Translations under genes and position numbers: made by a program | Shown here: in pieces, positions 1-7,630 of the stretch | Layout: every line of letters starts with the position of its first letter | Numbering within the stretch: the first letter of the stretch is position 1 | Origin: PVC group bacterium | Lineage (GTDB): Bacteria; Verrucomicrobiota; Kiritimatiellia; SS1-B-03-39; PXDE01 | Length of the DNA: 27,829 nt | NCBI GenBank assembly: GCA_003566475.1 | Contig: PXDE01000191.1 | Coordinates: forward strand, 1 to 27,829 | Reading direction: 5' to 3' | Notes under the pieces: generated by a model | Seen by the model: only the letters and a program-made list of their open reading frames with translations | Databases searched by the model: none | Told to the model about the DNA's origin: nothing

Positions 1-66
1 CTCCGCCCCGGCTTCGGCCTCAACTGGCGCCTCGACTTCGGCACCCTCAAACCCCGCGGGCGATGA
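1..66 (+). CDS. C-terminal end of an unidentified protein (5' partial)
   Basis: The first frame is open from the window edge to a TGA at 64-66 and encodes 21 residues ending FGTLKPRGR. The stretch GFGLNWRLDFG alternates polar and hydrophobic residues like a beta-strand, so a beta-barrel or envelope protein end is possible, but this is weak evidence. It would converge on rdgB and overlap its 3' end by 20 bp. The fragment is too short for a family call and could be a chance open frame. Confidence 0.35.
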   Translation, partial: LRPGFGLNWRLDFGTLKPRGR

Positions 67-661
67 TCCCGGCCTCGATCCAGGCCGCTCTGGCCTCGCG
101 GAGGGCCGCGCCCCGGTGGGACAGGCCCAGCTTCTCGTCCGGCCCCATCTCGCCGAAGGTCCGGGCGGCGCCGTGGGGCCGGAACAGGGGATCGTAGCCG
201 AACCCCCGGGCCCCCCGGGGCGACGGCTCGATCCGGCCCTTGCAGACGCCCTCCACCGTCCAGATCCGTCCGTCCGGAGCGGCCAGGGCGAGCACGCAGC
301 GGAACCGGGCCGAGCGGTCATCGCAGGAGGCCAGTTCCGCGAGGAGCTTCGCGTTGTTCGCCCGGTCGTCGCCCTGGACCCCGGCATACCGGGCCGACCG
401 GACGCCGGGCGCTCCGCCCAGGGCGGCCACCTCGATCCCGGAGTCATCGGCCAGACACCAGCCTCTGGTGTGCCGGGCGCCCGATTCGGCCTTGAGCAGG
501 GCGTTGGCCACAAAGCTGTCCCCGGTCTCCTCCACCTCGGGAAGGTCGGGCACGTCGCGGAGGCTCAGAAACCGGATGCCCGGCCAGGCCAGAGCGTGCT
601 CGAATTCGGCCAGCTTGCCGAGGTTTCGGGTGGCGATGAGGACGTCCATGCGGGAGGTCAT
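47..661 (-). CDS. rdgB: RdgB/HAM1-family XTP/dITP diphosphatase (non-canonical purine NTP pyrophosphatase)
   Basis: Hydrolyses XTP, dITP and related deaminated purine nucleotides to the monophosphate, keeping them out of DNA and RNA; cytosolic. The 204-residue product shows the family signatures in order: TRNLGK near residues 11-16, the acidic ADDSGIEV near 71-78 with metal-binding Asp72/Asp73, FGYDPLF near 154-160, and the closing SHRGAAL near 181-187. Length is normal for the family. An in-frame ATG exists further upstream, but that extension is queD sequence read in another frame. The ATG at 661 overlaps the queD stop as ATGA, so I chose it; MDV four codons later is the alternative. The overlap predicts translational coupling with queD. 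Confidence 0.93.
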   Translation of the reverse strand: MTSRMDVLIATRNLGKLAEFEHALAWPGIRFLSLRDVPDLPEVEETGDSFVANALLKAESGARHTRGWCLADDSGIEVAALGGAPGVRSARYAGVQGDDRANNAKLLAELASCDDRSARFRCVLALAAPDGRIWTVEGVCKGRIEPSPRGARGFGYDPLFRPHGAARTFGEMGPDEKLGLSHRGAALREARAAWIEAGIIARGV

Positions 662-1011
662 TCCCGGTACACGCAGCCGGCAGTGCAGGTCTCGGCCACC
701 TCGATCTCGGCCAGCAGCGGCAGACGGGGCTTGAGCCGCCGCCAGATCCACCGGGCGATCTCCTCGGCGGTGGGATTCTCCAGGCCCTCGATCTCGTTCA
801 GATAGCGGTGATCGAGCGCGTCATGCACCGGCCCGCAGGCCGCCTTGACGTCCGCGAAGTCCATCACCCAGCCGGCCTGCGGATCCACGGGGCCCTCCAC
901 GGTCACCCGCACCCGGTACGAATGCCCGTGGAGCCGGGCGCACTTGTGGTCCGTCGGCACGTTCGGCAGCCGGTGGGCCGCCTCGAAAGTGAAGTCCTTG
1001 TAGAGTCGCAC
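658..1011 (-). CDS. queD: QueD/PTPS-family 6-carboxytetrahydropterin synthase
   Basis: Converts 7,8-dihydroneopterin triphosphate to 6-carboxy-5,6,7,8-tetrahydropterin, an early step towards queuosine; members of the family can also act as 6-pyruvoyltetrahydropterin synthase. The 117-residue product has zinc ligands His13 (EAAH) and His28/His30 (LHGH), the catalytic Cys24 just before them, the LDH pair at 67-68 and Glu107 (AET). The chosen start is GTG at 1011, which has AGGA about six bases upstream and gives the usual family length. The longer in-frame ATG at 1095 would add 28 Pro/Gly/Arg-rich residues with no family resemblance. It forms a coupled pair with rdgB downstream. No other queuosine gene is in the window. 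Confidence 0.92.
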   Translation of the reverse strand: MRLYKDFTFEAAHRLPNVPTDHKCARLHGHSYRVRVTVEGPVDPQAGWVMDFADVKAACGPVHDALDHRYLNEIEGLENPTAEEIARWIWRRLKPRLPLLAEIEVAETCTAGCVYRE

Positions 1012-1135
1012 GGGTTCCTGGATGAGGGGCCACCGGGAGCCGGACGGCCGGAGAATCGCACCCCCGACTATCGGCGGGCCGGGCCGGTTGCGCAACGCCC
1101 AATCCGCCTCCCCGGCGCTGAGGGCGCCAGTGTTC

Positions 1136-1270
1136 AGGGGTCAGCGGTCAGTCCCCGCCTCTGAACCGTTGGATTCAGCCGGATGAGGGGCGAGACGGCT
1201 GGAGCGATCCGACTTCGCCAAGGCGCTACGTCGGACAAGTTGCGGGATGCGCGATACGGGATGCGGGATG
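1136..1270 (-). repeat. Dispersed composite intergenic repeat, copy A
   Basis: On the minus strand this reads: a run of GCATCCC/GCATCGCGC-type words, a 28-nt hairpin-forming core (1208-1235; outer TCCGAC/GTCGGA, inner GCC/GGC), a spacer, ATCCGGCTG, and a tail resembling CAACGGTTCAG...GACTGACCGCTGACC. The 28-nt core is identical in reverse complement to 12636-12663. The ATCCGGCTG and tail modules recur near 27012-27055. Confidence 0.8.
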
Positions 1271-1273
1271 TCT

Positions 1274-1354
1274 GTCCTTGGTCCTTGGTCCGTGGTCCTT
1301 GGTCCTTCGTCCACCGACCTTAGTCCCCCACCTTAGTCCTCCCCACCTTAGTCC
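1274..1354 (+). repeat. Short tandem repeats: GTCCTTG heptamers followed by ACCTTAGTCC decamers
   Basis: Six heptamer units in register start at 1274 (GTCCTTG, GTCCTTG, GTCCGTG, GTCCTTG, GTCCTTC, GTCCACC). Three copies of ACCTTAGTCC follow at 1317, 1330 and 1345. The heptamer period would change the reading frame between units, so the tract is non-coding. Slippage or repeat expansion is the simplest origin. Confidence 0.8.
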
Positions 1355-1547
1355 CTCCTCCCGGGCCTCTGGAATCCTTCAGGTGGCGGAGAATCTTTCG
1401 CGCGCCAACGACTTGGTCTGGGGGCAGGGCGCGGGGGCAGGCGCCCCCGTGCCACGTCGGAACCGCAGAATGTCGAATGTCGAACTCCGAAAGTCGAAGG
1501 AAGGCACGCGCCGCGATTGCCTCCGCTCCCGCGTCCGGGAGACGACA

Positions 1548-2855
1548 TCACCGCGCCGCCGCCACCGCCTGTTCGGTGAGGTCGGGGCGGCCCTTCCACT
1601 TCAGCGTCCGGCCCTGGGGGCTGGCCACTTCGCAGACGTCGTCCTCAAACTCGACCCGGACGGCGGTGGCGTGGTCGTCGAGCAGATCGGCGGGGAGGCG
1701 GATGAACAGCCAGCCCGCCTTGCCGAAATTGGCCCGGCCGCCGCTCCGCCGCCATGCCAGCTCCCGGCCGGTGCGGAGGTGGGTGACGCGCTTCACCGGG
1801 CTCTGCAGGCCCTTCACCACCAGCTCGTCCCGGGGGGCGTCGTAGGTGGCGAGGTAGAGCACGCCGCCCTTGTGGGTGGAGAACCCGTGGAACAGCCCGG
1901 CGGGCAGCCCGGCTTCGCTGCCATGCACCATCTCCGCGTGGGAGGTGATCCACGACCCCAGCCCGGCCATGCGCTCCACCTGGCATTCGGGGATCCCTCC
2001 GGCCGCATCGGGGGCCACGTTGAGCAGCAGGTTGCCGCCCATGCCCAGGGTGTCCCCGAACATGCGGACGAGTTCGGAGACCGGCTTGAGGTTCTGGTTG
2101 GCCCGAATGCCGTCCCAGTTGTCGCCGGGGGTGGCGCAGAACTCCCACCAGCCCTGAGGCGCGGCCAGGGGGGCGGCGGATTCGGGGGTGCCGTAGTGGC
2201 CGAGGGTGATGTGCCGGAGGCGGTTGTTCATGATCACGTGCGGCTGGAGTTCCTGGATCATGGCGGCCAGATCGAGGGTGCGCCACTGCTCGGCGCTGCG
2301 CTCCCAGTCGCCGTCAAACCAGAGCAGGTCGATCTTGCCGTAGGCGGTGCAGAGGTGGCGGACCTCGGCGAACATGTCGTCGAGGAACCGCTGCCAGCGC
2401 ACGGGATCGTCGTGGTCGCCGTACTTGTCGGGGTCGCGGCCGCCGGTCAGGGACGGGAAATCGGGATGGCTCCAGTCGGGCAGGCTGAAATAGAGCCCCA
2501 CCTTGAGCCCTTCGGCCCGCAGGGCCTCGACGTAGGGGGCGACCAGATCACGGCCGGCCGGGCTGCATGTCGCGGCGGAGAAGGTCGCCTCGGGGCAGTC
2601 GTAGAGGGTGAAGCCGATGTGGTGCTTGGTGGTGAGCACGGCGTACTTCGCGCCCCAGGACTTGAACATGCGGGCCCACTCGCGCGGATCGTAGTCGGCG
2701 GCGGTGAATCTCGAAGCCTGCTCCATGGCCTGCTCGCGGCGCTTGCCCGGCGTCCATTCGACCATGCCGCCGTCCGGCCCCGGCACCGCCTTGAGCACCC
2801 AGTGGATGAACACACCGAACTTCGCGTCGGGAAACCAGGGGGCGATATGGGGCAT
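1548..2855 (-). CDS. GH29-family alpha-L-fucosidase, no signal peptide
   Basis: Predicted retaining glycosidase releasing L-fucose from glycans. The 435-residue product carries GH29 text throughout: WFPDAKFGVFIHW at the N-terminus, WGAKYAVLTTKHH near 67-79, the KVGLYFSLPDW strand near 118-128, and DLLWFDGDW near 176-184, where Asp181 is the expected nucleophile. GNLLLNVAPDAAG lies towards the C-terminus, followed by a small beta domain. Many relatives read KHHDGF where this protein has KHHIGF; whether that matters is unknown. The start ATG at 2855 has GGAG eight bases upstream; longer in-frame starts add an unrelated 50-residue tail. No signal peptide is visible, so it probably acts in the cytoplasm on imported oligosaccharides. 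It is divergent from the kinase gene at 2993. Confidence 0.9.
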   Translation of the reverse strand: MPHIAPWFPDAKFGVFIHWVLKAVPGPDGGMVEWTPGKRREQAMEQASRFTAADYDPREWARMFKSWGAKYAVLTTKHHIGFTLYDCPEATFSAATCSPAGRDLVAPYVEALRAEGLKVGLYFSLPDWSHPDFPSLTGGRDPDKYGDHDDPVRWQRFLDDMFAEVRHLCTAYGKIDLLWFDGDWERSAEQWRTLDLAAMIQELQPHVIMNNRLRHITLGHYGTPESAAPLAAPQGWWEFCATPGDNWDGIRANQNLKPVSELVRMFGDTLGMGGNLLLNVAPDAAGGIPECQVERMAGLGSWITSHAEMVHGSEAGLPAGLFHGFSTHKGGVLYLATYDAPRDELVVKGLQSPVKRVTHLRTGRELAWRRSGGRANFGKAGWLFIRLPADLLDDHATAVRVEFEDDVCEVASPQGRTLKWKGRPDLTEQAVAAAR

Positions 2856-2992
2856 GAGACGGACTCCGGGTTGAAGGTTCAGCGCGGCAGTATGCCCGAA
2901 CGGGGCGGAAGGGGGAAGGCGGGGGCGTAGGTCCGGCTTGTCCCGCCGCCCGTTCTGGCCTCTAAATGGGCGGGCAACCCACGGAGGACGGC

Positions 2993-4462
2993 ATGGCGGA
3001 CACAATCTATCTTGCGCTGGACCTGGGCGCGGAGAGCGGGCGGGCGATGGCCGGGCGGTGGAACGGGGCGACCCTGTCTCTCGAGGAGATCCACCGCTTT
3101 CCCAACCGGGCGGTGGAGCTGCCCGACGGCTGGCACTGGAACACCCTGGGGCTCTACGAGTCGGTCCGCGACGGCATCCGCAAGGCGGTGGCCACTCATG
3201 GCAAGGCGGTCCGCAGCCTGGGGCTCGACACCTGGGGTGTGGATTACGGGCTGCTCGACGCCGAGGGAGGCCTGGTCGGCCTGCCCTACCAGTATCGCGA
3301 CGCCCGCACCCGGGGCCTGCTCGACGAGGTGCTGGCGACGGTGCCCCGGGCCGAGATCTACGCGGCCACGGGGATCCAGTTCATGGAGATCAACACCCTC
3401 TACCAGATCCTGGCCACGACGCGGCAGGCCCCGGACGTCCTGACCGTGGCCGACCGGCTGCTCCATACCCCGGACCTGTTCAACTTCTGGCTCACCGGCG
3501 AGAAGGTCTCGGAGTACACCATCGCCTCGACCAGCCAGTGCCTGGACGCCACCACCCGCGACTGGGCGACCGGCCTGCTGGGCCGGCTGGGGATCCCGTC
3601 CCGGCTGTTCGGCCCGCTGGTGGCCCCGGGCTCGGCCATCGGCCCGCTGCGCGACGCGGTGGCCCGGGAGGTGGGGGCGGACCTCGAGGTGATCGCCCCC
3701 GGAGGCCACGACACCGCCTGCGCGGTGGCCGCCGTGCCCGCCACGGCCGAGAACTGGGCCTACCTCAGCTCCGGCACCTGGTCGCTGATCGGCGTCGAGC
3801 GCCCGGCGCCCATCCTCACCCCCGAGGCCATGGCGGCGAACTTCACCAACGAGGGCGGGGTGTGCGGCACCATCCGGTTCCTCAAGAACATCATGGGCCT
3901 GTGGCTGGTCCAGGAATGCCGCCGCGACTGGGCGGAAGCGGGGCAGGCCATGGACTACGACGAGATCACCCGGATCGCCGAGGAGGCGCCGCCGTTCACG
4001 GCGGTGCTCGACGCCGAGGATGCGGCGTTCCTGGCCCCCGGGGACATGCCGGAGCGGATCCGGACCTGGTGCCGCGAGCATGGGCAGACCGCGCCGGAGA
4101 CCCCGGGGCAGATCGTCCGCACCGCGCTGGAGAGCCTGGCCCTGAAATACCGGCAGGCGGTGGAGGGGATGGAGGCGATCACCGGCCGCCCGGTGGACGT
4201 GCTCCACATCGTGGGCGGGGGCACCCGGAACCGGCTGCTCAACCAGTTCACCGCCGACGCCCTGAACCGCCCGGTGGTCACCGGCCCGGTCGAGGCCACG
4301 GCGGCGGGGAACGTGCTCATGCAGATGGTGGCCGACGGCGAACTCGAGGGCCTGGCCGATATCCGCCGGGTGGTGGCGGCGTCGTTCGAGACCGAGACCT
4401 GGGAGCCGCAGGCGCCGGAGGCGTGGGCGGAGCCGTATCGGAGACTGGTGGGAGCGGAGTAG
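2993..4462 (+). CDS. rhaB: Rhamnulokinase-type FGGY carbohydrate kinase
   Basis: Predicted to phosphorylate L-rhamnulose (or a related 6-deoxyketose such as L-fuculose) to the 1-phosphate. The product is 489 residues, the usual rhamnulokinase length. Motifs in order: DLGAESGR near 10-17, LGLDTWGVDYG near 76-86, LPYQYRDARTRG near 97-108, TGIQF...NTLYQ near 126-138, PGGHDTACAV with likely catalytic base Asp240, AYLSSGTWSLIG, and the C-terminal ATP-site motif HIVGGGTRNRLLNQF. The ATG at 2993 has GGAGGA four bases upstream and is preferred over the ATG at 2966. It is divergent from the alpha-L-fucosidase, so a joint role in deoxyhexose use is likely. Isomerase and aldolase are not in the window, so the in vivo substrate is inferred from family only. 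Confidence 0.88.
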   Translation: MADTIYLALDLGAESGRAMAGRWNGATLSLEEIHRFPNRAVELPDGWHWNTLGLYESVRDGIRKAVATHGKAVRSLGLDTWGVDYGLLDAEGGLVGLPYQYRDARTRGLLDEVLATVPRAEIYAATGIQFMEINTLYQILATTRQAPDVLTVADRLLHTPDLFNFWLTGEKVSEYTIASTSQCLDATTRDWATGLLGRLGIPSRLFGPLVAPGSAIGPLRDAVAREVGADLEVIAPGGHDTACAVAAVPATAENWAYLSSGTWSLIGVERPAPILTPEAMAANFTNEGGVCGTIRFLKNIMGLWLVQECRRDWAEAGQAMDYDEITRIAEEAPPFTAVLDAEDAAFLAPGDMPERIRTWCREHGQTAPETPGQIVRTALESLALKYRQAVEGMEAITGRPVDVLHIVGGGTRNRLLNQFTADALNRPVVTGPVEATAAGNVLMQMVADGELEGLADIRRVVAASFETETWEPQAPEAWAEPYRRLVGAE

Positions 4463-4472
4463 AGGACGCGGC

Positions 4473-6314
4473 CTATTCCACGGTCACGCTCTTCGCCAGG
4501 TTCCGGGGCTTGTCGATGTCGGTGCCGCGGGCCTTGGCCGCGAAGTAGGCGAGGAGCTGGAGGGCGACCACGTTCACCAGGGGACTGAATTCCTCGAGGG
4601 TCTCGGGGACGAAGATGACGTCCTCGGCCACCTCGGCGATGGCCCGGTCCCCATCGGTGGCGAGGGCGATGATCCGGCCGTGGCGGGCCTCGACCTCGCG
4701 GAGGTTGGACACCATTTTGTCGTACACCTCGTCCTCGGTCCGGGTGCAGATGCAGACGACCGGGAGGTACTCGTGGATGAGGGCGATGGGGCCATGCTTC
4801 ATCTCCCCGGCCGCGTACCCCTCGGCGTGCTGGTAGGAGATCTCCTTGTTCTTGAGGGCGCCCTCGAGGGCGGTGGGGACATTGAAGCGCCGGCCCAGAT
4901 AGAGGGAGCTGGGGCCGTCGTGGTGCTTGTCGGCGATGCGCTCGATGGCGTCCTTGCGCTCGAGGACGTAGTGGATGGCGTTGGGGACGGCGCGGAGGGC
5001 CTGGAGCCGCCGGCGGATCTCGGGCTCCTCGAGATCGCCGCGCAGCCGGGCCAGGTGCAGGGCGAGCAGCACGAAGGAGAGGAGCTGGGTGGTGTAGGCC
5101 TTGGTCGAGGCCACCCCGATCTCGGGCCCGGCCTGGGTGTAGAGCACGCCATCGCACTCCCGGACCAGGGAGCTGTCATGCACGTTGCAGATGCTCACCA
5201 CCCGGCAGCCCCGGCTGTGGGCCATGCGCACGGAGGCCAGGGTGTCGGCGGTCTCGCCGGATTGGGAGACGGCCAGGAGCAGAGTCCGCCCGTCGACCTT
5301 GGGCCGCCGGTAGCGGAACTCGCTGGCCAGCTCAATGTCCACCCGCAGGGAGGTGAGGTGCTCGATGAGGATCTTCCCGTACATGGCGGCGTGGAACGCG
5401 GTGCCGCAGGCCACGGCGAAGATGTGGTCGAGCCCCTTCAGCGTCGCCTCGTCGAGATGGAGGTCGGGCAGCAGGATCCGCCCGTCCGCGTCGACGTGCT
5501 GATGAAGCAGGTCGCGGAGAATCCGGGGCTGCTCGTGGATCTCCTTGAGCATGAAGGTCTCGAAGCCCGCCCGGTCGGCGGACTCGGCCGAGACCGTGAC
5601 GTCCTTGACCTCGAACGGGGCCGGGCGGCCATCGAGGTCGAACACCTCCACCCCGGCGGCGGTGAGCCGGGCGATCTGCCCGTCCTCGAGATAGATCACC
5701 TTGCGGACGCGGTTGACGATCGCGGGCACGTCGCTGGCGATATAGGTCTCGCCCTCGCCGACGCCCACGATCAGGGGGCTGCCCAGCCGCGCGGCATAGA
5801 CGACCTCCGGCTCGCCGGCGAGCAGGATGCCCAGGGCGTAGGCCCCCCGGGCCTTCCGGAGGGCGGCCGCGATGGCGTCCAGTCCCGAGGCCGCTCCGTC
5901 CGCGACCTCGCGCTGGATGAGGTGAGGCAGGGTCTCGGTGTCGGTCTCGGACTGGAACCGGTGTCCGGCGGCGGCCAGCTCCTCCCGCAGCTCGCGGTAA
6001 TTCTCGATGATGCCGTTATGGACCACGGCGATGCGGCCATCCGGGCTGAGATGCGGATGGGCGTTGGCTTCGGAGGGGGCGCCGTGGGTGGCCCAGCGGG
6101 TGTGGCCCACGCCGACCGAGCCGGCCAGGGGCGAATCGGCCAGGCGGGCTTCCAGGGCGGCCAGGCGGCCCACGCTCCGGGCCACGTGCAGGCCCGAGCC
6201 GTCGTGTACGGCCAGGCCCGCCGAGTCGTAGCCGCGGTATTCCAGCCGCCGGAGTCCGTCCAGCAGACGGGGGGAGGCCGCCTCCGGTCCCACATAGCCC
6301 ACGATTCCGCACAT
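4473..6314 (-). CDS. glmS: Glutamine--fructose-6-phosphate aminotransferase (isomerizing)
   Basis: Makes glucosamine-6-phosphate from fructose-6-phosphate and glutamine, the entry step to UDP-GlcNAc for peptidoglycan and LPS. The 613-residue product begins MCGIVGYVG, so Cys2 becomes the N-terminal nucleophile of the glutaminase domain (about 1-240). Two SIS sugar-isomerase domains follow, with GTAFHAAMYGK, SQSGETADTLA, GVASTKAYTTQLL and EISYQHAEGYAAGEMKHGP. It closes with DKPRNLAKSVTVE, the conserved C-terminal tail. A GAGGAGG ribosome site lies upstream of the ATG at 6314. It converges on rhaB with only 10 bases between them. No glmS ribozyme is recognisable in the short upstream gap. Confidence 0.97.
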   Translation of the reverse strand: MCGIVGYVGPEAASPRLLDGLRRLEYRGYDSAGLAVHDGSGLHVARSVGRLAALEARLADSPLAGSVGVGHTRWATHGAPSEANAHPHLSPDGRIAVVHNGIIENYRELREELAAAGHRFQSETDTETLPHLIQREVADGAASGLDAIAAALRKARGAYALGILLAGEPEVVYAARLGSPLIVGVGEGETYIASDVPAIVNRVRKVIYLEDGQIARLTAAGVEVFDLDGRPAPFEVKDVTVSAESADRAGFETFMLKEIHEQPRILRDLLHQHVDADGRILLPDLHLDEATLKGLDHIFAVACGTAFHAAMYGKILIEHLTSLRVDIELASEFRYRRPKVDGRTLLLAVSQSGETADTLASVRMAHSRGCRVVSICNVHDSSLVRECDGVLYTQAGPEIGVASTKAYTTQLLSFVLLALHLARLRGDLEEPEIRRRLQALRAVPNAIHYVLERKDAIERIADKHHDGPSSLYLGRRFNVPTALEGALKNKEISYQHAEGYAAGEMKHGPIALIHEYLPVVCICTRTEDEVYDKMVSNLREVEARHGRIIALATDGDRAIAEVAEDVIFVPETLEEFSPLVNVVALQLLAYFAAKARGTDIDKPRNLAKSVTVE

Positions 6315-6413
6315 GGATCAGCCCTCCTCGGTGACGTGACCGCCGAACCGTACTGGAGCCGCCGCCGGTTGACTACCCCGGATCTCCGGAGGCCCGACGG
6401 GGCCAAACGCAAA

Positions 6414-6443
6414 CCGGGCCTGCCCCCGAGGGGACAGGCCCGG
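6414..6443 (-). terminator. Likely intrinsic terminator of the prepilin gene
   Basis: CCGGGCCTG pairs with CAGGCCCGG (9 bp), extended by inner CCCC/GGGG pairs around a short loop with one bulged base. Read on the minus strand, the hairpin is followed by TTTGCGTTTGG, a modest T-rich tract. It sits 30 bases past the prepilin stop and 100 bases before glmS. One arm contains GGGGACAGGCC, the same word found in the CTGTCCC array near 22500. Confidence 0.65.
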
Positions 6444-6473
6444 CCGGTCGTTAGCTTGATTCAGGTATGGGGA

Positions 6474-7109
6474 TCAGGGATCCAGAACCGCGTTCGTGAC
6501 CATGGTCGCGGCGTCGTACATGTTCGTCCATTCGCTCCGGATCACTTCCGGGGTCATGAACAGGGCCGAGCCGCCCACCGTGGCCACCACGAGACCGTCC
6601 AGCCGGAACGGCTGAATGTTCTGCAGCGGGTCGGGCGCGGTGTTGTTGAGCTGGTTGTAGGTGGTGGGGATGTTCTTGGTCACCACCAGCGGCGTGGTCG
6701 CGGCCTCTTCGGCCGAGAGCCCCGCAATCACCTGCCAGGCGTTGCCATCGGCGGTGAGGGCCGTGGCCGGACCGCTCTCCTTCGGGACGCCCGCGCCGCC
6801 GAAGAACCCGGCCTGCACGTTCAGGTACCCGTTGGTCACCAGTCCGTGGAAGAACTGATGGGAGTTCAGGGTGGTGTTGGCCGGGGGCATGGACCCGGTC
6901 GCTGTCACCAGCGGATCCTGGAGCGAGCCGCCCGTCATGGCCTGGGCGATGCTCCGCCCGTTGGCGATCATTTCGGTGCGGCGCGCGCGGGCCAGCCCGC
7001 CGAGCACGGCCGGGGTGAGGATGGCCGCCAGAATGAGGATAATGGCGATCACCACCAGCAGCTCGATCAGGGTGAACCCCTGCTTTCTGTCTCTGCGTAG
7101 CGTTGTCAT
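6474..7109 (-). CDS. Prepilin/pseudopilin-like protein with type IV N-terminal methylation motif
   Basis: Predicted substrate of a type IV prepilin peptidase, either a pilus or type II secretion pseudopilin subunit or one of the many prepilin-like proteins of PVC bacteria. The 211-residue product starts with a short basic leader ending in Gly (MTTLRRDRKQG), then FTLIELLVVIAII with Glu at +5 of the mature protein, and a hydrophobic helix to about residue 36. The rest is a soluble Ala/Thr/Asn-rich domain with few charges and no recognised motif. The ATG at 7109 has GGAG ten bases upstream; the longer in-frame start gives a poor leader and was rejected. No assembly ATPase or peptidase gene is nearby. 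The gene at 27115-27829 is the only other pilus-type gene here. Confidence 0.85.
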   Translation of the reverse strand: MTTLRRDRKQGFTLIELLVVIAIILILAAILTPAVLGGLARARRTEMIANGRSIAQAMTGGSLQDPLVTATGSMPPANTTLNSHQFFHGLVTNGYLNVQAGFFGGAGVPKESGPATALTADGNAWQVIAGLSAEEAATTPLVVTKNIPTTYNQLNNTAPDPLQNIQPFRLDGLVVATVGGSALFMTPEVIRSEWTNMYDAATMVTNAVLDP

Positions 7110-7630
7110 GGGTTGGTTTCTCCGTTTGGGTTGGGTGTTCGGCCGTCCGGCCGCTGTCTCGGCCGTTCGGCTTTGACCCGATACTAAGGTCGCACACCCC
7201 GAGCCCCCCGTAAAGCGAAAAACCGGGCGCCGGGCGCATTCGAGACGATGCCGACAACCCTTTGATGGCAAGTCGGTTCCGCCCTGGTCTCCAGGCTGCA
7301 CCCGCCGGGCGCCGACGAATCCGGACCTTTATTTCCGAGACTCCCTCCTCCTCGGATCCCCCCAAAGGGCATGCGTGAAGGTAGTGCCTGCCTGTGATCC
7401 GGATCCGGAGCGTGCCCGGAAGCGCGGCGTCTCCGGCCGGGAGCCGGGCCCCCATGGCGTCGGGCGGGGCGTCGATTCGGAGGCGGCGGCGAGCGCAGCC
7501 CCGCAGGGGCTGGTCCCCGGCGGCCGAATTTTTGGCTTGCCAGCAGGGTGGTGGGAGGGTGCAGAGTCTCACCCGTTTTGCCGCGCCGGGCCTGGAGGTC
7601 CGGCGCCCGTCACCGCCGATAGGGAGTGCC
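7110..7630. other. Divergent spacer between the prepilin gene and topA
   Basis: These 521 bases contain the 5' regions of two divergent genes. A TAGTAT hexamer near 7180-7190 on the minus strand could be a -10 box for the prepilin gene, but no matching -35 is seen. An in-frame extension of topA to about 7394 is open but has no Toprim-family resemblance. No repeat, RNA gene or convincing promoter was found. Confidence 0.5.

Larger units (their letters stand above)
1012..1547. other. Repeat-rich intergenic spacer between queD and the fucosidase gene
   Basis: No credible gene is seen in these 536 bases. They hold copy A of a dispersed composite repeat (1136-1270), a heptamer/decamer tandem tract (1274-1354), a GC-rich stretch around 1425-1455 and a TGTCGAA-rich tract near 1471-1499. 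A 15-mer of the last tract (1477-1491) recurs in reverse complement at 26427-26441. Long open frames through this region on either strand have low-complexity Arg/Pro/Gly translations and are not genes. Confidence 0.7.

Noticed and set aside
658..1095. Longer QueD starting at the ATG at 1095
   Set aside because: The extra 28 residues are unlike any PTPS protein, and GTG at 1011 has a ribosome site and gives the normal length.
6315..6473. glmS ribozyme or riboswitch upstream of glmS
   Set aside because: The gap is only about 160 bases, is occupied by the prepilin terminator hairpin, and shows no recognisable ribozyme core.
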